Assembly (NCBI GenBank): GCA_023426225.1
Contig: JAFABD010000019.1
Location: forward strand, 1-34,824
Reading direction: 5' to 3'
Origin: Pseudomonadota bacterium
GTDB lineage: Bacteria > Pseudomonadota > Alphaproteobacteria > Sphingomonadales > Sphingomonadaceae
Length of the DNA stretch: 34,824 bases
Shown here: one piece after another, positions 25,497 through 34,824 of the stretch
How positions within the stretch are numbered: position 1 is the first letter of the stretch
How the letters are laid out: the number at the start of each line of letters is the position of its first letter
The notes under the pieces: generated by a model
What the model saw: the letters and a program-made list of their open reading frames with translations, nothing else
The model's database searches: none
What the model was told of the DNA's origin: nothing
Position numbers and translations under genes: made by a program

Positions 25497-27342
25497 GAAA
25501 ACTCCGGGTCGGCCCAATCGGGCCCTTGTGCTCCCTATATATGGGTACAGTGCCAGCGGCATCAATCACCGCCGCGATTTCACTTCGGCCGTTTCGGCCT
25601 CGAACGGCCGCATTTGCCGGCTTGCCGGTACGGCGCGCGGCGTCGCGCTGGTCGCGGCGGCGCTCGCGGCGATCCCCGCCGCCTCGGCACAGCGCAGCAC
25701 CGCGACGCCGGGCGAACCGCCGATCACCGCGGTGACGCAGGCATCGGGCGGGCCGATCGCGCCCGAACGCGCCGCGCTCCATCTCGATCATGTCGACCTC
25801 GCGATCACCGTGCTCCCCGAAACGCACCGGATCGAGGGGGTCGCCCAGCTCACGCTGCGCAGCACGATCGCGCAGGACCGGCTGCTGATCGACCTCGATC
25901 GCAACCTGCCCGTCTCCGCCGTCCGTATCGACGGCGCGGCGCTCCCGGCCGGGGCATGGCGCAATCCCGACGGGCGGCTCGTCGTCACGCTCCCGCGCCC
26001 GCTCGCCGCGAATACGCCGGCCAGGATCGAGATCCATTATGGCGGCCGCCCGCACGTCGCGGTCCGGCCGCCCTGGGACGACGGGCTGGTCTGGTCGACG
26101 ACGCCCGCCGGGGCGCCGTGGATCGCCACGACGGCAGAGGGCTATGGCTGCGACCTGTTCTGGCCGTGTCTCGATTTTCCCGCGGGCGAACCCGACGCGG
26201 TCGATCTCCACATCACCGTCCCGCGCGGGCTGTCCGCGCCCTCGAACGGCGTGCTTCAGCGTGTCGAGACGCTCGCCGACGGCCGCACCACCTGGCACTG
26301 GCGCGCGCGCAGCCCCAATCCCTATTCGGTCGCGCTCAACATCGCGCCCTATCGCGAGCTGACCGCGCCCTATGCCAGCCGCTTCGGCTACACCGTGCCG
26401 ATGCACTATTGGTATCTGCCGGGCGAGGACGTTCAGGCGCGCGGGCTGTTCGCCGAATTCGCACCGGCGCTCGATTTCTTCGAGGCCAATCTCGGCCCCT
26501 ATCCCTGGCATGACGAAAAGGTCGGCGTGGTCGAAACGCCGCATCTCGGCATGGAGCACCAGACGATCAACGCCTATGGCAACGGCTATCGCAAGACGCC
26601 CAGCGGCTTTGACGAGATTTTCCAGCACGAACTCGCGCACGAATGGTTCGGCAACCAGATGTCGGCCGCCAACTGGGACGATTATTGGCTGCACGAGGCG
26701 TTCGCCCAGTACATGCAGCCGCTCTATGGCCGCTGGCGCGAGGGCGAGGCGCGCTATGCCGTGATGATGGATGCCTTCCGCAACCAGATCCGCAACGGCG
26801 CGCCGATCGTCCGCGGCCGCGTGCTCACCGAAGAGGAAGTGTACGAGGAATCGCGCGGCGGCCCCGGGCTCGACATCTATGTGAAGGGCGCGTGGGTGCT
26901 TCACACGCTGCGCAACCTCGTCGGCGACAAGGCCTTCTGGGAGATGACGCGGCGGCTCGTCTATGGGCGGCCCGATCCGCAGCCGGGCAATTTCCGCCCG
27001 CGCTTCGCCACCACCGACGAGTTCATCCGCATCGCCAATTCGGTCAGCGGGCGCGATCTCAACTGGTTCTTCGACGTCTATCTGCGCGAGGCGGCGCTTC
27101 CCGACCTGATCGCGACGCGCACCGGCGACACGCTGCACCTCGCCTGGCAGGTGCCGGGCAACCGCCCCTTCCCGCTCCCGGTCGAGGTCGAGGTCGACGG
27201 CCGCGTCCAGACGGTTGCGATGCCCGACGGCAAGGCGACGCTCGCCGTGCCCGCCGGCGCGCATGTCGTGCTCGATCCGCAATCGCGCATCCTGCGTCGC
27301 TCGCCCGCGGTCGAGGCATATCGCGCCGCCCGCGAGCGCTAA
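25495..27342 (+). CDS. Exported M1-family metallo-aminopeptidase
   Basis: The product is up to 615 residues. The M1 zinc motif is complete: H378-E-L-A-H382 and E401 in a spacing of 18, with the exopeptidase signature G-M-E-H in H-L-G-M-E-H-Q-T. An N-terminal beta-domain precedes it. A hydrophobic export signal lies at about 48-66 (A-L-V-A-A-A-L-A-A, then A-S-A-Q). It is a zinc aminopeptidase of the periplasm. The start is uncertain: ATG 25495 overlaps the lon start codon on the other strand and puts 45 residues before the signal core, and GTG 25528 is the other in-frame choice. The C-terminal ERAP-like domain of larger M1 enzymes is absent, as in short bacterial members. Confidence 0.9.
25538..25565 (-). 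promoter_or_regulatory. Sigma-32-like heat-shock promoter for lon
   Basis: On the minus strand TTGATG (25560-25565) is followed after 14 nt by CCCATATA (25538-25545), close to the sigma-32 pattern of a TTGAA-type -35 and a CCCCATNT -10. Transcription would begin near 25530, about 34 nt before the lon ATG. lon is heat-shock controlled in many proteobacteria. The site lies inside the N-terminal reading frame of the divergent aminopeptidase. Confidence 0.5.
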
Positions 27343-27349
27343 TTGCCCT

Positions 27350-27396
27350 GAACGACCAACTGCCGGCCCGCCTGTGTGGCGGACCGGCAGTCGTTC
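27350..27396. terminator. Strong hairpin between convergent aminopeptidase and transporter genes
   Basis: GAACGAC (27350-27356) pairs with GTCGTTC (27390-27396). Inside it ACTGCCGG pairs with CCGGCAGT, and CGCC with GGCG around TGTGT. No long T-run is present. In the 70-nt gap between two gene ends it can serve both strands. Confidence 0.7.
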
Positions 27397-27412
27397 GTCG
27401 GTCTGGCCGCGA

Positions 27413-29080
27413 TCAGTCGTCGATGTTGCGGCGGAAGGTCTCGGGGAGCAGGAACAGCCCCACCACCACCGTCAGCGCGGCGACCGTCACCGGGTACCAG
27501 AGCCCATAATAGATGTCGCCCGTCGCCGCGACCATCGCAAAGGCCGTGGTGGGCAGGAAACCGCCGAACCAGCCATTGCCGATGTGATAGGGCAGCGACA
27601 TCGACGTATAGCGGATCCGCGTCGGGAACAGTTCGACCAGCATCGCCGCGATCGGGCCGTACACTGCCGTCACCAGCAGGACGAGCACGGTCAGGATGGC
27701 GATGACCTTCACATAGTCGATCCGCGCCGGATCGGCCTTGGCAGGATAGCCGGCCTTGCCGAGCCCGGCCTTCACCGCGGCCTGGAAGTCGGTGATCGCC
27801 GTCTTCTTCTTGGCGCCGGTCACCGCTGCGGGATCGGGGGCAGCCAGCGTCACGCCGCCGATCTGCACCTGGGCGATCGTGCCTGCCGGTGCGGCGACGT
27901 TGTGATAGTTGACGCCGTTCTTCGCCAGGTACGACTTGGCGATGTCACAGCTCGTCGCGTCGAACTTGTTCTTGCCGATGGGGTCGAACTGGAACGAGCA
28001 CTCGTCGGGGTTGGCGACGACCGTCACCGGCGCCGAACGCTGCGCCTGTGCCAGCGCGGGGTTGGCCGCGTCGGTCAGCCCGGCGAACAGCGGGAAATAG
28101 GTGATCGCCGCCACCGCGCAGCCGGTGAGGATGATCGGCTTGCGTCCGATCCGGTCCGACAGCCAGCCGAAGATGACGAAGAAGGGCGTGCCGATCGCCA
28201 GCGCCGCCGCGATCATCACATTCGCCGTTGCGCCGTCGACCCGCAGCATCTTCTCCAGATAGAAGAGCGCATAGAACTGGCCGGTGTACCAGACGACGGC
28301 CTGGCCCGCGACCGCGCCGAACAGCGCCACGATCACCCAGCGCACGTTGCCCCAGCGCGCGAACGCCTCGGTCAGCGGCGCCTTCGACGCGGTGCCTTCG
28401 TCCTTCATCTTCTGGAAGACGGGGCTTTCCGAAAGCTGCATGCGGATCCACATCGACACCGCGAGCAGCACCATCGAGATCAGGAACGGCAGGCGCCAGC
28501 CCCAGGCGGCAAAGGTCGCCTCGCCCATCGCGGTGCGCAGCCCGATCACCACCAGCAACGCGGCGAACAGGCCCAGCGTCGCCGTGGTCTGGATCCAGCT
28601 CGTATAGAGGCCGCGCTTGTTCTGCGGGGCGTGCTCGGCGACATAGGTCGCGGCCCCGCCATATTCGCCGCCCAGCGCCAGGCCCTGGAGCAGCCGCAGC
28701 GCGACCAGGATGAACGGCGCCGCGACGCCGATCGTGGCATAGCTCGGCAACAGGCCGACCGCGAAGGTCGACAGGCCCATGATGCCCATCGTGACGAGGA
28801 AGGTGTTCTTGCGTCCGACCAGGTCGCCGATCCGGCCGAAGACGAGCGCCCCGAACGGCCGCACCGCAAAGCCCGCGGCGAACGCCGCCAGCGCCAGGAT
28901 GAACCCGGTCGTCTCGTTCACGCCCGAAAAGAACTGGGCGGAGATATAGGTGGCGAGCAGGCCGTAGAGATAGAAATCATACCATTCGAACACGGTGCCC
29001 AGCGACGAGGCCGCGATGACCAGCTTCTCGCTCTGCGTTGCCCGATGGTGTTTGGGGATCGCCTCATATGTTGTTGCCAT
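27413..29080 (-). CDS. MHS-family MFS symporter with periplasmic insert
   Basis: The product is 555 residues, longer than the usual 430-450 of metabolite:H+ symporters. The N-terminal T-V-F-E-W-Y-D-F-Y-L-Y-G and the loop motif G-R-I-G-D-L-V-G-R-K (82-91), repeated as G-W-L-S-D-R-I-G-R-K-P, place it in the MHS group (KgtP/ShiA/ProP-like). About 12 membrane helices are present. An extra hydrophilic segment of about 120 residues (335-455) with two cysteines (C361, C378) interrupts the chain after helix 9, which puts it on the periplasmic side. It would import a carboxylate or similar solute with protons. The porin gene 144 nt upstream and divergent acs suggest a short-chain acid, but this is inference. 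The start is ATG 29080. Confidence 0.9.
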   Translation of the reverse strand: MATTYEAIPKHHRATQSEKLVIAASSLGTVFEWYDFYLYGLLATYISAQFFSGVNETTGFILALAAFAAGFAVRPFGALVFGRIGDLVGRKNTFLVTMGIMGLSTFAVGLLPSYATIGVAAPFILVALRLLQGLALGGEYGGAATYVAEHAPQNKRGLYTSWIQTTATLGLFAALLVVIGLRTAMGEATFAAWGWRLPFLISMVLLAVSMWIRMQLSESPVFQKMKDEGTASKAPLTEAFARWGNVRWVIVALFGAVAGQAVVWYTGQFYALFYLEKMLRVDGATANVMIAAALAIGTPFFVIFGWLSDRIGRKPIILTGCAVAAITYFPLFAGLTDAANPALAQAQRSAPVTVVANPDECSFQFDPIGKNKFDATSCDIAKSYLAKNGVNYHNVAAPAGTIAQVQIGGVTLAAPDPAAVTGAKKKTAITDFQAAVKAGLGKAGYPAKADPARIDYVKVIAILTVLVLLVTAVYGPIAAMLVELFPTRIRYTSMSLPYHIGNGWFGGFLPTTAFAMVAATGDIYYGLWYPVTVAALTVVVGLFLLPETFRRNIDD

Positions 29081-29190
29081 GACATCTCTCCAGAATAGCT
29101 TGTCTTATTCTTTTCTTGTCTGGCTTCGGCCTGCCCGGCGCCGCCTCTCGCGTGCGGTCGCCTGTCGGGGTGATCCCGCCGTAACGGCTG

Positions 29191-29218
29191 GCGCGGAGCC
29201 GGCGAACCGGCCCCGCGC
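29191..29218 (-). other. Hairpin between porin and symporter genes
   Basis: GCGCGG (29191-29196) pairs with CCGCGC (29213-29218), and GCCGG pairs with CCGGC inside, with one A-C mismatch and a CGAA/TTCG tetraloop. It lacks a T-run. On the minus strand the very stable TTCG-type loop could protect the 3' end of the abundant porin message while allowing lower symporter expression. Confidence 0.55.
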
Positions 29219-29224
29219 GCGGGA

Positions 29225-30649
29225 TCAGAAGCCGAACTTGGCAGCGAACTCGAACCGGTCGAGCTCGCCCGTCGCGCCGCTGACGATGCGGCGCTGGCCG
29301 TGCCGGTATTCGACGCCCAGATCGAGCCCCTTGACCGGCGACCAGAAGATGTTGCCCGCCGCGCTCCACGCCTGTTCGTTGAGCGCCGCGATCGCCGCCG
29401 CGGGCAGCACGTCGTCGTAATAGTCGCGCTGGTAGCTGAAGATCAGGCTGCTGCGCACGGTCGGCGTCAGCGCGACGCGCAGCGCGGCAAAGGCGGCGAA
29501 ATTGTCGACCTTGTGCAGGTCGCCCGTGGTGGGATCGAGCACCGCGTCGGGGGCGAAGTTCAGGCCGACATAACGGCCGATGCCCGCGCCATAGGTCGCC
29601 ATGAAGCGCAGGTCGGTGCCCTTCTTGCCGATCGGCAGCTTGCCCGCGGCGCTGACGCCCCACGACCCGCTGTGCTCGCGCACCGCGCCGTTGCGCACCG
29701 CCAGTTCGCGCGCGACGCCCGCCAGCGACAGCTCGCCGAAGCTCGCGACATAGTTCAGCCGCGCGACGAAGTCGGGCATCCGCGACGCGTCGTTGTCGAC
29801 CAGCGCCGCCGTGCCGCGCGTGATCGAGCTGCTGTCGGGATTCTCGGCCGCCAGGTGCAGCGTCGCCTTGGGCGACAGCTTCATCGAATAACGGATCAGC
29901 GGCTGGCGCGAGAACACCGTGCCCTCGCTCGCGCCGACGAAGTCGGTGCTCTCGGGCAGCGCGGTGACATACTGGAACGTCGACCAGTCCTGGCCGATCG
30001 TCAGCCCGTCGAACTGCACATAGGCGCGGCGCAGCGCCAGGTCATAGCCGTTGGTGGTCCGCTCGGTGCCCTGCGTGCCCGGCGCCGTCTGGAAGTCGGC
30101 CTCGACATAGCCCTTCAGCACATGCCCCGCGGGCGAGGCGTCGAGCGACACCGAAAGCCGCGTCTGCTTGGCCGAATAGTCGTTGTCGGTCGAGCTGTGG
30201 CCGCCGCCGATCGGGATCTGCGCGGGCACATAGAAATCGCGGCCCAGCGCGCCCACCGCGACGTCGCCGTCGCTCCAGTGGCTCATGCTCGCGACCGTGC
30301 GGATGAAACCGCCGATCTTGACCGTGGTGGGGCCGACCTTGAACCCTTCGGCGGGCGGGGTCGGCTTGGCCTCGATCGCCGCGACGCGGGTTGCCGTCGC
30401 CCGCGACTGTTCGGCCGCCGCGTTCGCCTGCTGTTGCGCGGTGCTCGCCTTGGCTTCCGACGTCGCCTGGGCGGCGCGCGCCTCGGACAGTTCGGCGCGC
30501 AGGCTCGCCACCGCTTCCTCGAGTTGCTTCAGCCGTGCCTCCAGCTCGGCCTGGCGGGCGCTGTTCTGCGCCATTGCGGGGGCCGGCGCCAGGGCAAGCG
30601 CGGCCGCGCCCGCAAGCCAGGTCCAACGTGCAGTCTGCATGGAATTCAT
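29225..30649 (-). CDS. DcaP-like outer membrane porin
   Basis: The product is 474 residues. The signal peptide is cleaved near A-M-A-Q-N (27/28). A coiled coil (about 32-95; heptads such as L-E-A-R-L-K-Q-L-E-E-A-V-A-S-L) is followed by a beta-barrel starting V-K-I-G-G-F-I-R and ending F-A-A-K-F-G-F with a terminal phenylalanine. The N-terminal coiled coil plus the barrel pattern (A-Y-V-Q-F-D-G-L-T-I-G-Q-D-W-S) is typical of DcaP-family trimeric channels, which pass dicarboxylates and other small acids. It is the first gene of a pair with the MHS symporter and divergent from acs. The start is ATG 30649 with GGAG, or ATG 30640 with the same ribosome site at longer spacing. Confidence 0.88.
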   Translation of the reverse strand: MNSMQTARWTWLAGAAALALAPAPAMAQNSARQAELEARLKQLEEAVASLRAELSEARAAQATSEAKASTAQQQANAAAEQSRATATRVAAIEAKPTPPAEGFKVGPTTVKIGGFIRTVASMSHWSDGDVAVGALGRDFYVPAQIPIGGGHSSTDNDYSAKQTRLSVSLDASPAGHVLKGYVEADFQTAPGTQGTERTTNGYDLALRRAYVQFDGLTIGQDWSTFQYVTALPESTDFVGASEGTVFSRQPLIRYSMKLSPKATLHLAAENPDSSSITRGTAALVDNDASRMPDFVARLNYVASFGELSLAGVARELAVRNGAVREHSGSWGVSAAGKLPIGKKGTDLRFMATYGAGIGRYVGLNFAPDAVLDPTTGDLHKVDNFAAFAALRVALTPTVRSSLIFSYQRDYYDDVLPAAAIAALNEQAWSAAGNIFWSPVKGLDLGVEYRHGQRRIVSGATGELDRFEFAAKFGF

Positions 30650-30742
30650 CCTTCTCCAACCGTGACCTGTCTTTTTTAGGATGCTTTCACGGCATCGCAG
30701 ATCTTCACCGGTTATTTGGCGCAGGAACAGCTAGACCTTGGT

Positions 30743-30763
30743 CGAAGGTGCCTCAGCACTTCG
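30743..30763. promoter_or_regulatory. Near-perfect inverted repeat between porin and acs
   Basis: CGAA-G-GTGC (30743-30751) and GCAC-TTCG (30756-30763) form an inverted repeat around CTCA with one unpaired G, 38 nt before the acs start and in the divergent space shared with the porin gene. It is a candidate binding site for the linked response regulator. No convincing -35/-10 pair was found next to it. Confidence 0.3.
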
Positions 30764-30801
30764 CGCGCGATAGGATGCCCCAAAATCTGAGAGGAAGCTC
30801 C

Positions 30802-32738
<1,937 letters not shown>

Positions 32739-32742
<4 letters not shown>

Positions 32743-33362
32743 ACCAGACCATCCTTGTTGCCGACGATCATCCGCTCTTCCGCCAGGCGCTCGTCCTGGC
32801 GGTCGAGCGCGTGGCGCCCGATGCGCGCGTGGTCGAGGCGGGGACGGTCGACCGCGCCGTCGCCGCCGCGGCGGCGGCCGACGACCTCGCGCTCGTGCTG
32901 CTCGATCTGAAAATGCCCGGCGCCACCGGCTTTTCGGGGCTCGCGCTGCTCCACGCCGAACGCCCGCACACGCCGATCCTCGTCGTGTCGAGCGCCGAGG
33001 GGATGGCGGTCGCGGCCGAGGCGGTGCGCTTCGGCGCGGTGGGCTTCATCGGCAAGGACCAGGATCTCTCGGCGATCGAACACGCGATCGAGGAAGCGCT
33101 CGCCGGCAAGACGCTCGAAGGCCCCGCCGATCCGGAGATCGATCCCGTCGCCGCCAAGGTCGCCAGCCTCACGCCGATGCAGCTCAAGGTACTACTCGGC
33201 GTGCTCGAAGGCCGGCTCAACAAGCAGATCGCGTTCGACCTCTCGATCAGCGAGGCGACGGTCAAGGCGCACATGACCGCAGTGCTGCGCAAGCTCGACG
33301 TCCACAACCGCACCCAGGCCGTCCTCGCCGCCCGCGCCCTCCGCCTCGACCTCGTTCACTGA
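32739..33362 (+). CDS. NarL/LuxR-family response regulator coupled to acs
   Basis: The product is 207 residues. The receiver domain (about 1-120) has the acidic pair D9-D10, phospho-acceptor D56 (V-L-L-D-L-K-M-P) and lysine in F-I-G-K-D. The C-terminal LuxR-type helix-turn-helix (about 140-205) carries L-T-P-M-Q-L-K-V-L and N-K-Q-I-A-F-D-L-S-I-S-E-A-T-V-K-A-H. The start ATG 32739 overlaps the acs stop (ATGA), so it is made with Acs. In Vibrio and Pseudomonas a LuxR-type regulator (CrbR/ErdR) controls acs together with a hybrid kinase (CrbS/MxtR). This gene is a good candidate for the same role, and a receiver tail of a likely hybrid kinase lies at 34690-34824. Confidence 0.92.
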
Positions 33363-33379
33363 CGGCCAATTCGGGCTCC

Positions 33380-33405
33380 GGATGCCTCCCTGAGGTGCGG
33401 CATCC
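33380..33405. terminator. Hairpin between convergent regulator and methyltransferase genes
   Basis: GGATGCC (33380-33386) and GGCATCC (33399-33405) form a perfect 7-bp stem with a 12-nt loop in the 52-nt gap between two gene ends. There is no T-run; a bidirectional transcript-end structure is likely. Confidence 0.5.
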
Positions 33406-33414
33406 CGGCGGCCC

Positions 33415-34083
33415 CTACGGCATCGTGAAATAGGCCGGAACCTCGTAATTGGTCAGCTTGGCCATCGTCACGCCCAGCCGCTCGCATGCAGCATCGGCCG
33501 CACGGGTTGCGCCCTCGACCACGCCGTAATCGTCGAAGACCACGATCCCGCCGCGCACCATGTGCGGCAGCAGCGTCTCGAGCGCGAACGCCGTCGGTTC
33601 ATAGACGTCCATGTCAAGATGAAGCAGCGCAACCTTCAGCGACGGCCTTTCGGCAACAAACTGTGGCAGGGTGTCGAAAACATTGCCCTCCACCAAGCGC
33701 GTGTTGACGAACCCTTTTTCGCGGATCAGCGCCTCCAGCGCCGTTCTGGCGATACCCGGCCCGCCTGCCGCCTCGAAACGGCTGATGAATTGCTGATCGG
33801 CAGCGCCCACCACCGCTTCCTTCGGAAAATCGCCAAAGGCGTCGAACCCGATCAGCGGCCGGCTATGTGCATTCTCCAGAATATGGCGAAAGGTTGCGAA
33901 CCGCATCAGCGAAGCGCCCTTGTAAACGCCCATTTCGACGACGGCGCCGGGAAGGCCGACTATTTTCCTATAAAGCTCATAATGAGCAAGCATCTTGGCC
34001 ATCCGCGTGGGATGACTTCGCAAGTAAAATCCGTTTTCGATCTCATAGGGATCCATATCCTGTGCTGGAGTATAATGAGTCAC
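33415..34083 (-). CDS. TylF/MycF-like SAM-dependent O-methyltransferase
   Basis: The product is 222 residues. The SAM-binding loop V-V-E50-M-G-V-Y-K-G-A-S is followed by G-F-D-A-F-G-D-F-P, and by metal-site aspartates in L-H-L-D157-M-D159-V-Y and V-F-D184-D185-Y-G. That is the pattern of the macrocin O-methyltransferase (TylF) family, which methylates sugar or other hydroxyls with a divalent metal. The acceptor is unknown; surface polysaccharide or a secondary metabolite is possible. The start is GTG 34083 with AGGA upstream; ATG 34056 is an alternative. By eye the 5' part is less GC-rich than its neighbours, which hints at transfer. It lies between the acs regulator and the probable kinase. 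Confidence 0.85.
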   Translation of the reverse strand: MTHYTPAQDMDPYEIENGFYLRSHPTRMAKMLAHYELYRKIVGLPGAVVEMGVYKGASLMRFATFRHILENAHSRPLIGFDAFGDFPKEAVVGAADQQFISRFEAAGGPGIARTALEALIREKGFVNTRLVEGNVFDTLPQFVAERPSLKVALLHLDMDVYEPTAFALETLLPHMVRGGIVVFDDYGVVEGATRAADAACERLGVTMAKLTNYEVPAYFTMP

Positions 34084-34287
34084 GATCGGCTTCCTATGTT
34101 CGAAATCAGGCACAACGCACGGCAATAGCGGGCTATTCTGTATCGCACACCGCAGCCATAGCCCATGAAACATCGCGGACGCCACCGACCATGGCCGCGA
34201 ACGGTCGCGTTGCCGCTTTCCGCTCGCCAGCCGCGCCGGACGCCGCCACATTCCGGTGACAACGACGCATCGGGAGAGCGTGCGACA

Positions 34288-34644
34288 ATGGCGCATCATG
34301 TGGTGGCGATCGTCCCCAGCAGCGATCTGGCGGCGAGCAGCGCCTTCTACGAACGGCTCGGCTTCGCGGTGGTGGGCGATTACGGCCATTACCGCATCCT
34401 CGAGGACGGACGCGGCTGGCACCTGCATCTCAACCACATGCCTGGCTGGCCCGCGCGGATCGAGGACAATCCGTTCGGCCTGTATCTCTATGTCGACGAT
34501 GTCGATGCGGTCGCCGATCGCGTGCGCGACGCGATCATCGAACCCGGCGCGCCGCATGCGAAGCCCTGGGGCACCTATGAATTCGCCGTCAGCGATCCCA
34601 GCGGCGTCCTCGTCCGCATCGGCCGCGTGATCGACCCCGACTGA
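34288..34644 (+). CDS. VOC-family (glyoxalase/bleomycin resistance-like) protein
   Basis: The product is 118 residues. It has a single VOC module: V-A-I-V-P-S-S-D-L-A-A-S-S-A-F-Y-E-R-L-G-F opens the first beta-alpha-beta unit, then W-H-L-H-L-N, and L-Y-L-Y-V-D-D-V-D opens the second, ending F-A-V-S-D-P-S-G-V-L-V-R-I-G. The D-P-S-G turn and ending are typical of bleomycin-resistance-like and small dioxygenase-fold proteins. The enzymatic or binding role cannot be told. The start ATG 34288 has GGGAGAG at a somewhat long spacing. It is divergent from the methyltransferase and convergent with the partial kinase gene. Confidence 0.88.
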   Translation: MAHHVVAIVPSSDLAASSAFYERLGFAVVGDYGHYRILEDGRGWHLHLNHMPGWPARIEDNPFGLYLYVDDVDAVADRVRDAIIEPGAPHAKPWGTYEFAVSDPSGVLVRIGRVIDPD

Positions 34645-34689
34645 GCCCAGCCGCCACCGGAGCCGCCACCACGATCGCCGCGCCGCGCG

Positions 34690-34824
34690 TCACGCCGCGC
34701 CGACGGCGGCCTCGGTCAGAAAGCTCGCCAGCGCGTCGGCCGGGATCGGCTTGGCGAACACCGGGATTCCCGCCGCCGCCGCGCGCGCCAGCGTCGCGGG
34801 GGCGGTGTCGGCGGTCACCAGCGC
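34690..34824 (-). CDS. C-terminal receiver tail of a probable hybrid histidine kinase (partial)
   Basis: Forty-four residues and a stop codon are visible; the gene continues past the right edge. The segment A-L-V-T-A-D-T-A-P-A then G-I-P-V-F-A-K-P-I and a closing amphipathic helix is the end of a response-regulator receiver domain: the threonine/serine switch position after L-V, then the conserved K-P. A receiver at the C-terminus of a long gene suggests a hybrid sensor kinase. Its position near acs and the acs-coupled regulator fits a CrbS/MxtR-type kinase, whose C-terminus also carries a receiver in several genera. The rest of the gene is needed to confirm this. Confidence 0.6.
   Translation of the reverse strand, partial: ALVTADTAPATLARAAAAGIPVFAKPIPADALASFLTEAAVGAA

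Overview
The window looks like chromosomal DNA of a high-GC alphaproteobacterium, most likely a sphingomonad (Sphingomonas or a close relative). The reasons are the strong GC bias at third codon positions, a TonB-dependent receptor paired with a large lipoprotein, a DcaP-type porin, a complete run of System I cytochrome c maturation genes, and tRNAs of alphaproteobacterial type with encoded CCA ends. This placement rests on protein character only; no database was searched.

Layout. Positions 1-1738 look like the end of an integrated element: a small basic protein and a tyrosine recombinase face the 3' end of a tRNA-Met(CAU) gene, the usual arrangement for tRNA-targeted islands. The rest reads mostly as core chromosome. 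From 1859 to 6260 there are a 2H phosphoesterase, the potassium transporter Kup, and a divergent Lrp-type regulator and alanine dehydrogenase pair with a perfect dyad between them. From 6291 to 11213 lies the ccmC-D-E-F-G-H-I train on the minus strand, with every junction a 4-nt start/stop overlap. An EAL protein, a leucine dehydrogenase-like enzyme, tRNA-His, a GspE-like protein that has lost its ATPase motifs, and a prolyl 4-hydroxylase-like oxygenase follow (11305-16406).

From 16480 to 21024 a lipoprotein gene and a TonB-dependent receptor gene form a tandem pair. Upstream of it sit three 7-mers with 11-bp periodicity that match a Pho box, so the pair is predicted to be a phosphate-starvation outer-membrane uptake unit. 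Next come an exported amidohydrolase, tRNA-Val(CAC), the HU gene, lon and an exported M1 aminopeptidase. The lon and aminopeptidase start codons overlap on opposite strands, and a sigma-32-like promoter for lon lies inside the aminopeptidase reading frame.

The right part (27413-34824) looks like an acetate or short-chain carboxylate locus. A DcaP-like porin and an MHS-family symporter are divergent from acetyl-CoA synthetase. That gene is translationally coupled to a LuxR-type response regulator, and the C-terminal receiver tail of a probable hybrid sensor kinase enters at the right edge. This resembles the CrbS/CrbR (MxtR/ErdR) control of acs known from gammaproteobacteria. A TylF-like methyltransferase and a VOC protein are inserted between regulator and kinase.

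No CRISPR array, rRNA or complete insertion sequence was seen. The most interesting items are the Pho-box-linked lipoprotein/receptor pair, the stand-alone GspE pseudo-ATPase and the acs-coupled regulator.
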